Shown here: piece by piece, positions 18,002 to 26,087 of the stretch
Numbering within the stretch: position 1 is the first letter of the stretch
How the letters are laid out: every line of letters begins with the position of its first letter
Assembly (NCBI GenBank): GCA_000403315.2
Contig: KE159636.1
Coordinates: 1,525,740-1,589,739 of the forward strand
From: Lachnospiraceae bacterium A2
GTDB taxonomy: Bacteria > Bacillota > Clostridia > Lachnospirales > Lachnospiraceae
Reading direction: 5' to 3'
Length of the DNA stretch: 64,000 nucleotides
Made by a program: the position numbers and the translations under genes
Notes under the pieces: model-generated
What the model saw: the letters and a program-made list of their open reading frames with translations, nothing else
What the model was told of the DNA's origin: nothing
Database searches by the model: none

Positions 18002-19159
18002 ATGAAAAAAGGGATTATTTTTGATTTGGACGGAACTTTGTGGGATTCATCCCAAGGGGTGGCGGACTCATGGCAGGATTCATTGGAAAAGCATTTTGAT
18101 ATTGAAAAAGTTATTACCGCAGGGATGATACAGGGCGTAATGGGAAAAAGCATGTATGAGATTTCCGACATCCTTTTTTCCGAATTTGAAATGAAAAAAC
18201 GAAGGGAACTGCTGTCTTATTGCTGTGAGCAGGAAAATGAATATATCCGCACCCATGGCGGAATTTTAATGGACGGCTTAGAGGAAGTTTTAGAACAGCT
18301 AAAGGCCAGCGGCTATCATTTGAGCATAGTAAGCAACTGCCAGGAAGGCTATATTGAGGCGTTTTTGGAATACCATAAGCTGGGAGGGTATTTTGATGAT
18401 TTTGAGTGCTTCGGCAGGACTGGGCGGGAAAAAGGGCGCAACATCCGCTTGGTAGTGGAGCGCAGCCAGCTAGATCAGGCCGTTTATATCGGGGATGTCC
18501 AGGGGGATTACTATGCAGCGCAGGAAGCAGGGGTGCCCTTTATCCATGCTAAGAACGGGTATGGCACAATCCGGGAGGAAGTGCCTTATATTACAGGCCT
18601 CTCCCAGATCCCAAAGGTAGTGGAGGATGTGTTTGCCAAAGGGAAAGAAGCTAATGGCAGCCAGATGGAGAAAATCGCAAGCTTTACCATAGACCATATC
18701 AAGCTGGAACCGGGCATTTACGTTTCCAGGAAGGACGAAGTAGGCCATGAGGTAATTACGACCTTTGATCTGCGCATGACTTCCCCCAATGACGAACCGG
18801 TGATGAATACGGCGGAAGTGCATACCATTGAGCATTTGGCGGCCACCTACCTGCGCAATGAGCCAGTTTATGGGGACAAAGTTATTTATTTCGGGCCTAT
18901 GGGATGCAGGACAGGCTTTTATCTGCTGCTGGCCGGGGATTACGAGTCCCGGGATATTGTAAAGCTGATTACTGATCTGTTTGAGTTTATCCGGGATTTC
19001 GAAGGGGAAGTGCCCGGGGCAAGCCCCAGGGACTGCGGCAATTATCTGGATATGAACCTTGGGATGGCAAAATATCTGGCGGGCCGTTACCTGCAGAATA
19101 CCTTGTACGGCATTAATACGAAGCATTTGGTTTACCCAGAGCCAAATACCTCGCGGTAA
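18002..19159 (+). CDS. luxS: HAD-family phosphatase fused to S-ribosylhomocysteine lyase LuxS
   Basis: One uninterrupted 385-residue frame. Residues 1 to about 215 are a HAD hydrolase with a helical cap: nucleophile motif FDLDGT (Asp8, Asp10), Ser/Thr motif VSNC, Lys in GREKGRN and GDVQGD. Residues 222-385 are a full-length LuxS: HTIEH (His274, Glu277, His278), GPMGCRTGFY (Cys302) and a third Cys at 345, so the metal ligands and catalytic Cys/Glu are all present. LuxS splits S-ribosylhomocysteine into homocysteine and the AI-2 precursor DPD. The last residues and stop codon lie inside a REP-like repeat. pfs follows. A separate start at Met222 is possible but has only a weak ribosome site. Confidence 0.9.
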   Translation: MKKGIIFDLDGTLWDSSQGVADSWQDSLEKHFDIEKVITAGMIQGVMGKSMYEISDILFSEFEMKKRRELLSYCCEQENEYIRTHGGILMDGLEEVLEQLKASGYHLSIVSNCQEGYIEAFLEYHKLGGYFDDFECFGRTGREKGRNIRLVVERSQLDQAVYIGDVQGDYYAAQEAGVPFIHAKNGYGTIREEVPYITGLSQIPKVVEDVFAKGKEANGSQMEKIASFTIDHIKLEPGIYVSRKDEVGHEVITTFDLRMTSPNDEPVMNTAEVHTIEHLAATYLRNEPVYGDKVIYFGPMGCRTGFYLLLAGDYESRDIVKLITDLFEFIRDFEGEVPGASPRDCGNYLDMNLGMAKYLAGRYLQNTLYGINTKHLVYPEPNTSR

Positions 19160-19241
19160 GCTACAGGGCATTTGGCCCTCGCGGCATTCGCCAAATATCC
19201 GCGCAAGCGCGGCTGCTTGGTTCATTGCTCGCGGGAATAAA
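19142..19241. repeat. REP-like palindromic repeat, copy 1
   Basis: The 66-bp core 19,176-19,241 matches copy 2 (21,026-21,091) at 65 of 66 bases. It contains the perfect hairpin CCGCGC-AA-GCGCGG flanked by GCCAA/TTGG and CTCGCGG/CTCGCGGG pairs. The leftward part, starting CCAAATACC, overlaps the 3' end of luxS and supplies its last codons. Confidence 0.8.
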
Positions 19242-19271
19242 ACATTGGAAAACCAAGGAAAGGGACATAAA

Positions 19272-19970
19272 ATGAAAAAAATAGGGATTATCGGAGCCAT
19301 GGAACTGGAAGTGGAAGCCCTGAAAGGGAAAATGGAACTCCGCAGCAAAGTGGAAAAGGCTTCCATGGAATTTTGGGAAGGGACGTTGGACGGCACAGAA
19401 GCAGTTGTCGTAAGGAGCGGGATTGGCAAGGTAAATGCGGCAGTCTGTACCCAGATCCTCTGCGACTGTTTCCAGGTGACCCATGTTATCAATACGGGCA
19501 TTGCAGGCTCCTTGAAAAATGAAATTGATATCGGGGACATTGTGGTATCCACAGATGTCCTCCACCATGACGTGGATGTGCAGGTATTTGGCTACCCGCT
19601 GGGGGAAGTGCCCCAGCTCGGGCGGCTGTCCTTCCCAACAGACGGCCATTTGGCCCAGCTTGCGGTAGACTGCTGTAAGGAAGCCAACCCTGACATATCG
19701 GTGTACCGGGGCAGGATTGTAAGCGGGGACCAGTTTATCAGCGACAAAGCAGTCAAGGAGCGGATTATTAAGAATTTCCAAGGGTTCTGCGTGGAAATGG
19801 AAGGGGCGGCCATTGCCCATACGGCATACTTAAACCATGTGCCCTTTGTAATTATCCGGGCCATTTCGGATAAGGCGGACGACAGCGCAGAAATGGCTTA
19901 CCCTGTTTTTGAAAAAGCCGCAGCCGCACATTCCGCAGCTTTAGTGGAGCATATGCTGCCTAAGATATAA
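19272..19970 (+). CDS. mtnN: 5'-methylthioadenosine/S-adenosylhomocysteine nucleosidase
   Basis: A 232-residue nucleosidase (Pfs). It opens with MKKIGIIGAMELEVEAL; the catalytic Glu is in IGIIGAMELE, substrate contacts in VVSTDVLHHDVDV and the ribose-binding MEGAAIAH, and the catalytic Asp in ISDKADDSA. It removes adenine from S-adenosylhomocysteine, giving S-ribosylhomocysteine, the substrate of LuxS encoded just upstream, so the two genes form the activated-methyl cycle/AI-2 pair. Start chosen by homology; the frame opens earlier inside luxS. Confidence 0.95.
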   Translation: MKKIGIIGAMELEVEALKGKMELRSKVEKASMEFWEGTLDGTEAVVVRSGIGKVNAAVCTQILCDCFQVTHVINTGIAGSLKNEIDIGDIVVSTDVLHHDVDVQVFGYPLGEVPQLGRLSFPTDGHLAQLAVDCCKEANPDISVYRGRIVSGDQFISDKAVKERIIKNFQGFCVEMEGAAIAHTAYLNHVPFVIIRAISDKADDSAEMAYPVFEKAAAAHSAALVEHMLPKI

Positions 19971-20062
19971 CAGGGGCTGTGCTGCAAGCTTTATGTTCTG
20001 CTGCATGCGGCACAGTACTTGGCTGAATTTTTATAAGAATTTCTTAATTTGGAAAAATGCCA

Positions 20063-20091
20063 TTGTTTCTTAAGATTCCCTGTGCTATAAT
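20063..20091 (+). promoter_or_regulatory. Promoter of the PAP2 gene
   Basis: TTGTTT (20,063-20,068), 17-base spacer, TATAAT (20,086-20,091), 47 bases before the chosen start codon. Confidence 0.7.
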
Positions 20092-20138
20092 CCAGTGAGA
20101 TATATGGAAAGTGAAGCGTGAAAGCAAAAGGTGGTTCA

Positions 20139-20819
20139 ATGAAGGAGAAATTAAAGGCTTTTTTCTGCCGCTACCGCCATGGGTGGGTAATGTCATATTT
20201 TTGCATTTACCTGATGTGGTTTGCGTATCTGGAGCGGACGGTAACTAGGCGGTTCCATGTCATCCACATGCCGGTGGACGATTATATCCCATTTATAGAA
20301 GTGTTTGTCGTCCCATATTTCCTGTGGTTTGGGTATGTTGCCCTTGCAGTTGCATTTTTCTTTTTCACAAATGTGCAGGATTATTATAAGCTGTGTATTT
20401 TTTTGTTTGTGGGCATGACGGTTTTTTTGGTGGTGTCTACGGTATACCCCAATGGGCATTACCTGCGGCCAAGGGTATTTGAGCGGGACAATATTTTTGT
20501 CACAATGGTAAAGGGGCTTTACATGGTGGATACCCCCACGAACCTGTTCCCCAGTATCCATGTGTACAACTCTATTGGCGTACACTTTTCCATCATGCAC
20601 AGCAGCCGGCTTAAGGAAAAGAAATGGGTGCGGCGGGGCTCTTTTGCGCTGATGGTATCCATCGTTGCATCCACCGTGTTCTTAAAGCAGCATTCTGTGT
20701 TCGATGTCATTACTGGGTGCAGCATGGCGGTTGTCATGTATACCTTGGTCTATGGCGGGGAACTGCTGGCAAGCCGGAGGAGGGTTTATGGCAGGCCGTA
20801 CCGGGAACTTAACAGCTAA
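20139..20819 (+). CDS. PAP2-family membrane phosphatase
   Basis: A 226-residue integral membrane protein with about five to six hydrophobic segments. The PAP2 motifs are visible: an RP pair in LRPRVFERD, PSIHVYN (motif 2, His as acid) and the nucleophile His in LKQHSVFDVITG (motif 3 with Asp). Such enzymes dephosphorylate lipid phosphates such as undecaprenyl pyrophosphate or phosphatidate. ATG 20,139 is preferred because AAAGGTGG sits just before it; a GTG at 20,118 is an alternative. It is monocistronic with a strong terminator. Confidence 0.8.
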   Translation: MKEKLKAFFCRYRHGWVMSYFCIYLMWFAYLERTVTRRFHVIHMPVDDYIPFIEVFVVPYFLWFGYVALAVAFFFFTNVQDYYKLCIFLFVGMTVFLVVSTVYPNGHYLRPRVFERDNIFVTMVKGLYMVDTPTNLFPSIHVYNSIGVHFSIMHSSRLKEKKWVRRGSFALMVSIVASTVFLKQHSVFDVITGCSMAVVMYTLVYGGELLASRRRVYGRPYRELNS

Positions 20820-20840
20820 TATAAGTATAGATAAGGAAGG

Positions 20841-20877
20841 ACGTAAAGCCTGGCAGTGCTTGGGCTTTGCGTTTTTT
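20841..20877 (+). terminator. Terminator after the PAP2 gene
   Basis: ACGTAAAGCC and GGCTTTGCGT pair (one G-T), followed by a six-T run. Confidence 0.9.
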
Positions 20878-20969
20878 GATATTTGTGGATTCCATGGAAA
20901 ATAAAATGTGGCAAGGTATCGTAACAGCAGTGTTATTGCTGGTGGATACAGGAGAAGTAAATAGGATAA

Positions 20970-21091
20970 CCAAATACCCCGCAGCAAGCTACGGGGCATG
21001 ACCTGGCTTGCTGCGGGGTATTCAACCCTCGCGGCATTCGCCAAATATCCGCGCAAGCGCGGCTGCTTGGCTCATTGCTCGCGGGAATAAA
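20970..21091. repeat. REP-like palindromic repeat, copy 2
   Basis: Begins with CCAAATACC like copy 1. It adds a perfect 16-bp inverted repeat, AATACCCCGCAGCAAG and its complement ending at about 21,022, then the shared 66-bp core (21,026-21,091). It ends about eight bases before the tRNA remnant, at the border of chromosome and accessory DNA. Confidence 0.8.
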
Positions 21092-21098
21092 GAAAAAT

Positions 21099-21142
21099 CG
21101 GGGTAACAGGATTCGAACCTGCGACCTCACGGTGCGCAAGCA
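21099..21142 (-). other. 3' end of a tRNA gene, probable attachment site of the accessory element
   Basis: On the minus strand the segment reads as a tRNA T-arm (GCAGG-TTCGAAT-CCTGT), variable loop AGGTC and acceptor strand TACCCCG. No matching 5' acceptor (CGGGGTA) or D-arm lies within 100 bases, so it is not a complete tRNA. tRNA 3' ends are classic integration sites, and everything to the right differs in style from the chromosome. The isotype is not determined. Confidence 0.65.
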
Positions 21143-21560
21143 AAGAGTGAAAACAGCGTGGATAAAGGCGTTTCAGAACATGGGTAACCAAAAGGTAATC
21201 AAAAAAGTAATCAGAACAGGCGTACGTAAAATAATCATCTAAGAAAGGAAGAATCCTGTACATCGTGGAATTGAATAGTTTAAATATTTGGACATCTAAG
21301 TAAGTCCATTACCAGTTTAGCAGCAGATTGGTAGTGGGCTTATTTTAGTGCCTGAAACCACAAACCAAACACCACAGGCCATTCAATATGAAAATGTTCC
21401 TATGATCCACATAGGGCTTCATAGTGGCATCCTAATAGCCAATCCTACAGTAACTTGAAACTACGGTTTCATTGCAGCAACCAAAACAGGATCCAAAATT
21501 AAAAAACTATAACCCAATATTAAAACCAAAAAAATCCAGAACCCAAGGAGGACAAATTAA
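21143..21560. other. Gene-free stretch next to the attachment site
   Basis: No gene is supported. The phrase GGTAATCAAAAAAGTAATC near 21,194 is a small direct repeat. AAGGAGG at 21,544 is the ribosome site of the next gene. Confidence 0.4.
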
Positions 21561-21998
21561 TTGGCAAAACACGTCCGCAACATGAACGAACTACAGAAGG
21601 CATTGCAGCCCACCATGATAAAAATGGTTGACAAATTAGCGCAAAGAGTATATGAAACACTGAATTATTTCATATCAGACTATTATACAGGCTGGACACC
21701 GGAGAGCTACCGGAGGACAGAAGCATTTTTACGTTCAGCAGTAAAAGTGGATGCCTACCCAGACAAAGGCGGCGTAAAAGCAAGCGTATACATTGATTAC
21801 AATTCCATGGACGATTATGTAAATGCAACCGGGTATCAGGTGGCACAGTGGGCAAACAGTGGATTGCATGGGGGACTGTCCGTAAGCCATAAGCCCCGTG
21901 TATGGGATGACACGGTGGACGAAACAATCAACAATGGCAGCTTATTACAATTGGCAGTCCAGTATTTAAGGAGCCAGGGAATATCGGTAAGAAGTTAA
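21561..21998 (+). CDS. Hypothetical phage-like protein
   Basis: A 145-residue protein that I cannot assign. It uses a TTG start with AAGGAGG at a good distance. The N-terminal half is helical and charged (ALQPTMIKMVDKLAQRVYE), the C-terminal half is Trp/Tyr-rich. The YYTGWTPESYRRT pattern recalls tail- or capsid-adjacent proteins of clostridial phages, but this is an impression only. It is followed after 31 bases by an HU gene and probably cotranscribed. Confidence 0.6.
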   Translation: MAKHVRNMNELQKALQPTMIKMVDKLAQRVYETLNYFISDYYTGWTPESYRRTEAFLRSAVKVDAYPDKGGVKASVYIDYNSMDDYVNATGYQVAQWANSGLHGGLSVSHKPRVWDDTVDETINNGSLLQLAVQYLRSQGISVRS

Positions 21999-22029
21999 AT
22001 AACGGGAACCAGGAAGGGGAAAAAACAGT

Positions 22030-22317
22030 ATGGAAACAGTGAACAAGAAGGAGTTTGCCTATAAGATAGCAGAGCAAGGCGGCTTTTATAAAAAGGATGC
22101 AGTAAAAATGGTGGAATTATTCTGGGAGACGCTCATGGATTATCTGTCGGAGGGCAAAAAAGTCAACTTCTATGGGCTAGGGCATTTTGAATTAAAAAAC
22201 GTCAGGGGGAAAACAGCAAGGAACCCGAAAACCGGAGAAGCGTGTATTGTGCCGGAGCATAAGAAAGTGAAGTTCTATTCCAGTGAGACATTGGCAGATA
22301 AAATAGAGAATGAATAA
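22030..22317 (+). CDS. HU-family DNA-binding protein
   Basis: A 95-residue histone-like protein. MNKKEFAYKIA-type N-terminal helices, then the beta-arm region with GLGHFELKNVRGKTARNPKTGE and PEHKKVKFYSSETLADKI, match HU/IHF. These dimers bend DNA and help replication, recombination or packaging. Carried on the mobile element, it may serve element replication or integration. Length is normal. Confidence 0.92.
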   Translation: METVNKKEFAYKIAEQGGFYKKDAVKMVELFWETLMDYLSEGKKVNFYGLGHFELKNVRGKTARNPKTGEACIVPEHKKVKFYSSETLADKIENE

Positions 22318-22330
22318 AAACGGAGGATGA

Positions 22331-22522
22331 ATGACAGGAGCGCGTTTCATGAAAATCCATATGGACAGGAAACTAGAGAATTGCAACCATTGTATTTACA
22401 GGGAAGAGTTAAGCAGGCATTTAGATTTGGATGACTATTGTGCAAAAAGTATGAAAAGAACAGGCAGGATTAACATGGATATTGATTGCCCATTAGAGGA
22501 ATTGGAGGATAAGAGAGTATGA
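22331..22522 (+). CDS. Small Cys-containing hypothetical protein
   Basis: 63 codons from ATG 22,331; MKIHMDRK (ATG 22,349) is an alternative start. It has CNHCIYREE near the middle and two more Cys, which could bind a metal. Its stop overlaps the ATG of the next small gene (ATGA), so they are translationally coupled. Function unknown. Confidence 0.55.
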   Translation: MTGARFMKIHMDRKLENCNHCIYREELSRHLDLDDYCAKSMKRTGRINMDIDCPLEELEDKRV

Positions 22523-22695
22523 ATAGGACGCAAAATTGCGCTGAATGTAAATTTATGAAAAAATATGACTATGGTAAAAAGATTTATTATTGTGACCATG
22601 AAAACAGGACAGATGATATAGGTAAATTGAGTGCAGAGGAGTTACCAGAGACAAGCCCTGTATGGTGCCCGTTGAGAGAAAAGGTAAATGAGTGA
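22519..22695 (+). CDS. Small CxxC protein
   Basis: 58 residues starting at the ATGA overlap with the preceding gene. It has CAEC near the N-terminus, then YYCDH and VWCPL, a spacing that suggests a four-Cys zinc site. Coupled to the previous gene and similar in its Cys-rich make-up; both could be small phage-type zinc proteins. Function unknown. Confidence 0.55.
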   Translation: MNRTQNCAECKFMKKYDYGKKIYYCDHENRTDDIGKLSAEELPETSPVWCPLREKVNE

Positions 22696-22813
22696 AAGTA
22701 TGAGTTGCGAATAGGTTTAATCATACTGGGCCATTTTTATGATAAAAAATGCTTAAAACCCTTGATTTATAAAGGATTAAGCCAGGCCACATATAATTAA
22801 AGGAGCTTACTAT

Positions 22814-22918
22814 ATGCAGTTCAAAGATTTAGCATGGAAAGATATTGTACCAGATGATGTGGCCTGTATGCAGAAATTGCAGGATAAATCTATGTGGCGT
22901 AACCAAAATGGAATTTAA
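22814..22918 (+). CDS. Short open frame upstream of and overlapping the next gene
   Basis: 34 codons from ATG 22,814 after AAAGGAG; ends by overlapping the ATG of the 63-residue gene at 22,908. It could be a leader peptide or the front part of a gene broken by a frameshift. Confidence 0.35.
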   Translation: MQFKDLAWKDIVPDDVACMQKLQDKSMWRNQNGI

Positions 22919-23099
22919 TATTAATCATGAACCAAAAGAGAATAAATACATTTTATATTCCTTTGGTAAGGGAAGTGCCAGAAGATTGCAGCCAGATACA
23001 TATAATTCTTTAGAGGAAGCAAAGAGTGCCGCATATAGGGTGTACAGTAGTGAAATGGCAAGGATAAAGAAAGCAGTTGACTATTTACTCGCTGCTTAG
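22908..23099 (+). CDS. Hypothetical protein
   Basis: 63 residues from ATG 22,908, no recognised domain. The C-terminal half is an amphipathic helix (EEAKSAAYRVYSSEMARIKK). The start overlaps the end of a short frame that has the better ribosome site, so translation may be coupled. Confidence 0.45.
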   Translation: MEFNINHEPKENKYILYSFGKGSARRLQPDTYNSLEEAKSAAYRVYSSEMARIKKAVDYLLAA

Positions 23100-23180
23100 A
23101 AAAAAGTGGTGTGAATCACTGGACACGAAATTAGGCAGAGTATAATTTAACGCCCACGATTTCGTGGTGGTTAATGATTC

Positions 23181-23203
23181 CTAAGTGAAACTGCTTCACT
23201 TAG
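23181..23203. repeat. Inverted repeat before IS copy B
   Basis: CTAAGTGAA-actgc-TTCACTTAG is a perfect 9-bp stem; CCACGA-tt-TCGTGG lies just upstream at about 23,154-23,170. Role unknown. Confidence 0.5.
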
Positions 23204-23278
23204 AGGATTATTAGTATAAATTGCCATTACAGGGCAATCAAAGTAAACTGTAAAACTGAAATTCAATAAATTTTAATA

Positions 23279-24871
23279 ACTCAAACTTCGCACTTGAATA
23301 AGTACCTATGCACCTTGAAAATTCAATAATAACTGGCATAAAAATAGCATGAAACCGTCTGGTTTTGATATAATTGAGTTGTTCAGAAACAATCATATAT
23401 CCGGAGGCTCATGCTATGAATAAAAGTATAACACAAGACAATCAAAATGATAACCAGATTTCGAAATCTATCAGAAGATTTTTTACACGGTTTCATCTTT
23501 CTTCTGCATTGAAAACTGCTAATGCCTACAAAAAGAAGGGAATTTCTGCAGCACTGATTTTTCAGTATCTGTTTCTTTTGATATTTTCAAACAGAAGTAT
23601 GTATATGAACCTGCTGATTGGAAAAGACTCACCGGATTTTGCAAAAGATACGGTTTATCGTTTTATGAAAATGCTCCAGATCAACTGGGTTCGGTTCACA
23701 ACGGTTTTATCCAGCCGAATCATCAGGGATGCCATTGCTCCACTTGATTCGGCAGACCGTGTCAACGTACTGATCATTGACGATTCCATGTTTGAACGTA
23801 ACCGTTCCAAAAAAGCGGAACTTCTTGCAAAGGTATATGACCATGCAAAACATTGTTATAAATTTGGTTTTCGCATGCTTACATTAGGCTGGTCAGATGG
23901 AAGCACTTTTCTCCCGGCCAACAGTGTCCTTCTCTCCACCGAAAATAAAAAGAACAGAATCAATGAAGCAAAGGAAACGGATAAAAGAACGGTTGGATAT
24001 AAGCGCCGTATGCTTGCTGTCAAGAAAGGAACGATCGCCATGCTGGAGCTTTTAAAATCTGCTAAAAAGGCTGGTATTCCGGCTAAATACGTTCTGTTTG
24101 ACAGCTGGTTCTCTTCCCCAAGCTCTCTTCATGCTGTCAAAGAAATCGGATATGATGTAATTGCAATGGTAAAGAAAACACCTAAAATGTTCTTCCGGTA
24201 TAACAGCGAAGATATGCCGCTGACAACTATTTACAAGAAAAACAGGAAACGGCGTGGACGTTCCCGGTATCTGCTTTCCGTCATGGTGGATGTTGTAAAG
24301 GAAGGAAAAACCATCCCTGCCAAAGTGGTCTATATCCGTAACAAAAACAAGAGAAAGGAATATCTTTGTCTCATTTCCACAGACGTGAGTCTGAGTGAAG
24401 AAGAGATTATCCGCATTTATGGAAAACGCTGGGATATTGAAGTATTCTTCAAAGTCTGCAAGAGCTATCTTAATCTAAGTAAAGAATGCAGATCCCTATC
24501 TTATGATGCAATGACTGCCCATACAGCAATCGTTTTTACAAGATATATGATGCTTTCCCTGGAGAACCGGGAATCTAATGATACCCGTTCTATGGGGGAA
24601 CTGTTTTTATACTTTTCTGATGAGATGTCTGATATCACATGGATACAGGCTTTTCAAATACTGCTTCAAATGTTCAGAACTCTGCTTGTGGATCAGATAG
24701 ATATATCTGATGAAAAAATCGACGAGCTTGTAAAAGCATTTATGGATGCAATACCTGCACTTTTAAAATCGAAGCTGCAAGTGGCATAATTGACTGAACA
24801 TTGGCAACTGAATACTGCCAGATATTGAATTTTCAAGGTGCATAGCTAAAATCTATGTGCGAAGTTTGAGT
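23279..24871 (+). mobile_element. IS4-family insertion sequence, copy B, with 5-bp target duplication
   Basis: Inverted ends ACTCAAACTTCGCAC (23,279) and its complement ending at 24,871; inner repeat CACCTTGAAAATTCAATA and its complement flank the transposase. TAATA is duplicated at both borders (23,274-23,278 and 24,872-24,876). Terminal 10 bases are the same as in copy A, while the interior has diverged, so the two are related but distinct elements. Confidence 0.92.
23416..24789 (+). CDS. IS4-family DDE transposase
   Basis: A 457-residue intact transposase homologous to that at 393. It has DDSMFERNRS (first Asp), YVLFDSWFSS (second Asp) and the Y-x2-R-x3-E-x6-K signature in IYGKRWDIEVFFKVCK. 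ATG 23,416 is chosen for GGAGG eight bases upstream; the frame opens earlier at 23,374 without a ribosome site. Confidence 0.92.
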   Translation: MNKSITQDNQNDNQISKSIRRFFTRFHLSSALKTANAYKKKGISAALIFQYLFLLIFSNRSMYMNLLIGKDSPDFAKDTVYRFMKMLQINWVRFTTVLSSRIIRDAIAPLDSADRVNVLIIDDSMFERNRSKKAELLAKVYDHAKHCYKFGFRMLTLGWSDGSTFLPANSVLLSTENKKNRINEAKETDKRTVGYKRRMLAVKKGTIAMLELLKSAKKAGIPAKYVLFDSWFSSPSSLHAVKEIGYDVIAMVKKTPKMFFRYNSEDMPLTTIYKKNRKRRGRSRYLLSVMVDVVKEGKTIPAKVVYIRNKNKRKEYLCLISTDVSLSEEEIIRIYGKRWDIEVFFKVCKSYLNLSKECRSLSYDAMTAHTAIVFTRYMMLSLENRESNDTRSMGELFLYFSDEMSDITWIQAFQILLQMFRTLLVDQIDISDEKIDELVKAFMDAIPALLKSKLQVA

Positions 24872-25487
24872 TAATAACTATCAACTATTTCATAGCGGAA
24901 TTTTCCGCAACGAGATTCCAATAAATGATGATGAAAATTGAATATTGAAAAATAAATGTAAGGGACATAAAAGTTGTAAGTCCCATTAGTGAATGTGATA
25001 CAAAGGGCTGAATGTAATGTTCAGTCCTTTTAAAAAGAGAAGTAATATTTATGGACTTCTAATTATTAGCAGTCCTATTTACCATGCAAAAATCCAACAT
25101 TTTGATTTGAGGGCTAAACAAGTTAAGCATGAAAAATTTTGTTGGGTTTTTGGGAGTGTATTTCTAGAAGTATATAGGGGTGTCGAAGTTCAGCATACCT
25201 TACAGATAAACTACTAAAATTTGATAGGAATGATAAGGATGTTAAAACTTTTAACAGGTTTACAGGAGACAACCTTTTGGTTGTGAGTAAAGTTACTTGA
25301 GCAAAAATTCGATTTAGTATATTTTTATCTATCAGTAAATCAAAAGAGAATATATGGATATGATTTCGGATGTGAAAAATATTCACAGCAGAAAAGTATA
25401 TATCAGATGAAGAAATTATTTATGTAACAGCAAATGAGAAATTGCACACCAACAGAAGAAATAGAATCAAAAAGGAGAATATTTATA
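24872..25487. other. Gene-free stretch with hairpins
   Basis: No gene supported. Hairpins: GCGGAA/TTCCGC (24,895-24,908), GGGAC/GTCCC (24,962-24,984), an 11-bp terminator-like stem AAAGGGCTGAA with TTCAGTCCTTT followed by T (25,002-25,031), and CAACC-tttt-GGTTG near 25,270. Confidence 0.45.
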
Positions 25488-25652
25488 ATGAAGGATTTTG
25501 TAACAGTATTTACGGCTCAGAAAGCAAGGCAGCTACTCAAAGAGGGATTTGTTATTACTGATATCAAACCTGGTAAAACAGATGATGATCACAAGCGGAG
25601 TATTTTTATTTTCAGAAATGAAGAAGGATTATTGGAAAGACTAAAAGAATGA
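25488..25652 (+). CDS. DUF5659-like small protein
   Basis: 54 residues starting MKDFVTVFTAQKARQLLKEG after AAAGGAG; the body FVITDIKPGK and SIFIFRN match the short DUF5659 pattern found in clostridial phages and mobile elements. Function unknown. A second, diverged relative is at 25,891. Confidence 0.6.
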   Translation: MKDFVTVFTAQKARQLLKEGFVITDIKPGKTDDDHKRSIFIFRNEEGLLERLKE

Positions 25653-25725
25653 ACATTGAAGATTACATATAGAGATTTCCCCGCAAGCGGTGAAATTTTG
25701 TCGGTTTTGTGTTTCGATTTCCATT

Positions 25726-25783
25726 TTTGAACATCAAGAAGTACATATAAAGTAAATATCTTATATGTGTATCCTGATGTTCA
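25726..25783. repeat. Long imperfect hairpin between the DUF5659-like genes
   Basis: TGAACATCA followed by ACATATAA pairs with TTATATGT and TGATGTTCA downstream. It could be a terminator-like or processing hairpin; no T-run is present. Confidence 0.45.
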
Positions 25784-25890
25784 AATTTGGAAAGGGTTAC
25801 AAATTGTATACAAAAATCAGACATTTTTGAGCGTAGCGAAAAACTCAATATGTAATACATAATGTACAAAAAATCAAAAAGGAGAAAATG

Positions 25891-26073
25891 ATGTATACAC
25901 AAAAAGGAAAGAAATATATCTATTCAGTCATTCAGGCAAATGAATTTATCCAAAGGGGATATAGATGCTTGGAGACAGGATTTAATTCAAAACAAAGGAA
26001 ATATTATTGGGTATTCGATTATGAAGAAGTACAGCCATACTATGAGACAAATGATAGATATGCAAATGAATAA
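25891..26073 (+). CDS. DUF5659-like small protein
   Basis: 60 residues. EFIQRGYRCLETGFN and YYWVFDYEE correspond to the two conserved strands of the DUF5659-like gene at 25,488. ATG 25,891 is preferred to the adjoining ATG 25,888 for spacing to GGAG. Function unknown. Confidence 0.55.
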   Translation: MYTQKGKKYIYSVIQANEFIQRGYRCLETGFNSKQRKYYWVFDYEEVQPYYETNDRYANE

Positions 26074-26087
26074 AAGAAAGGTTATAG

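Noticed and set aside
21099..21175. Complete tRNA gene on the minus strand
   Set aside because: Only T-arm, variable loop and 3' acceptor are present; no 5' acceptor strand or D-arm at the required distance.
20933..21263. Minus-strand peptides containing SNEPSSRACADIWRMPRG and REVAGSNPVTP
   Set aside because: They are translations of the REP-like repeat and of the tRNA T-arm, a common false gene.
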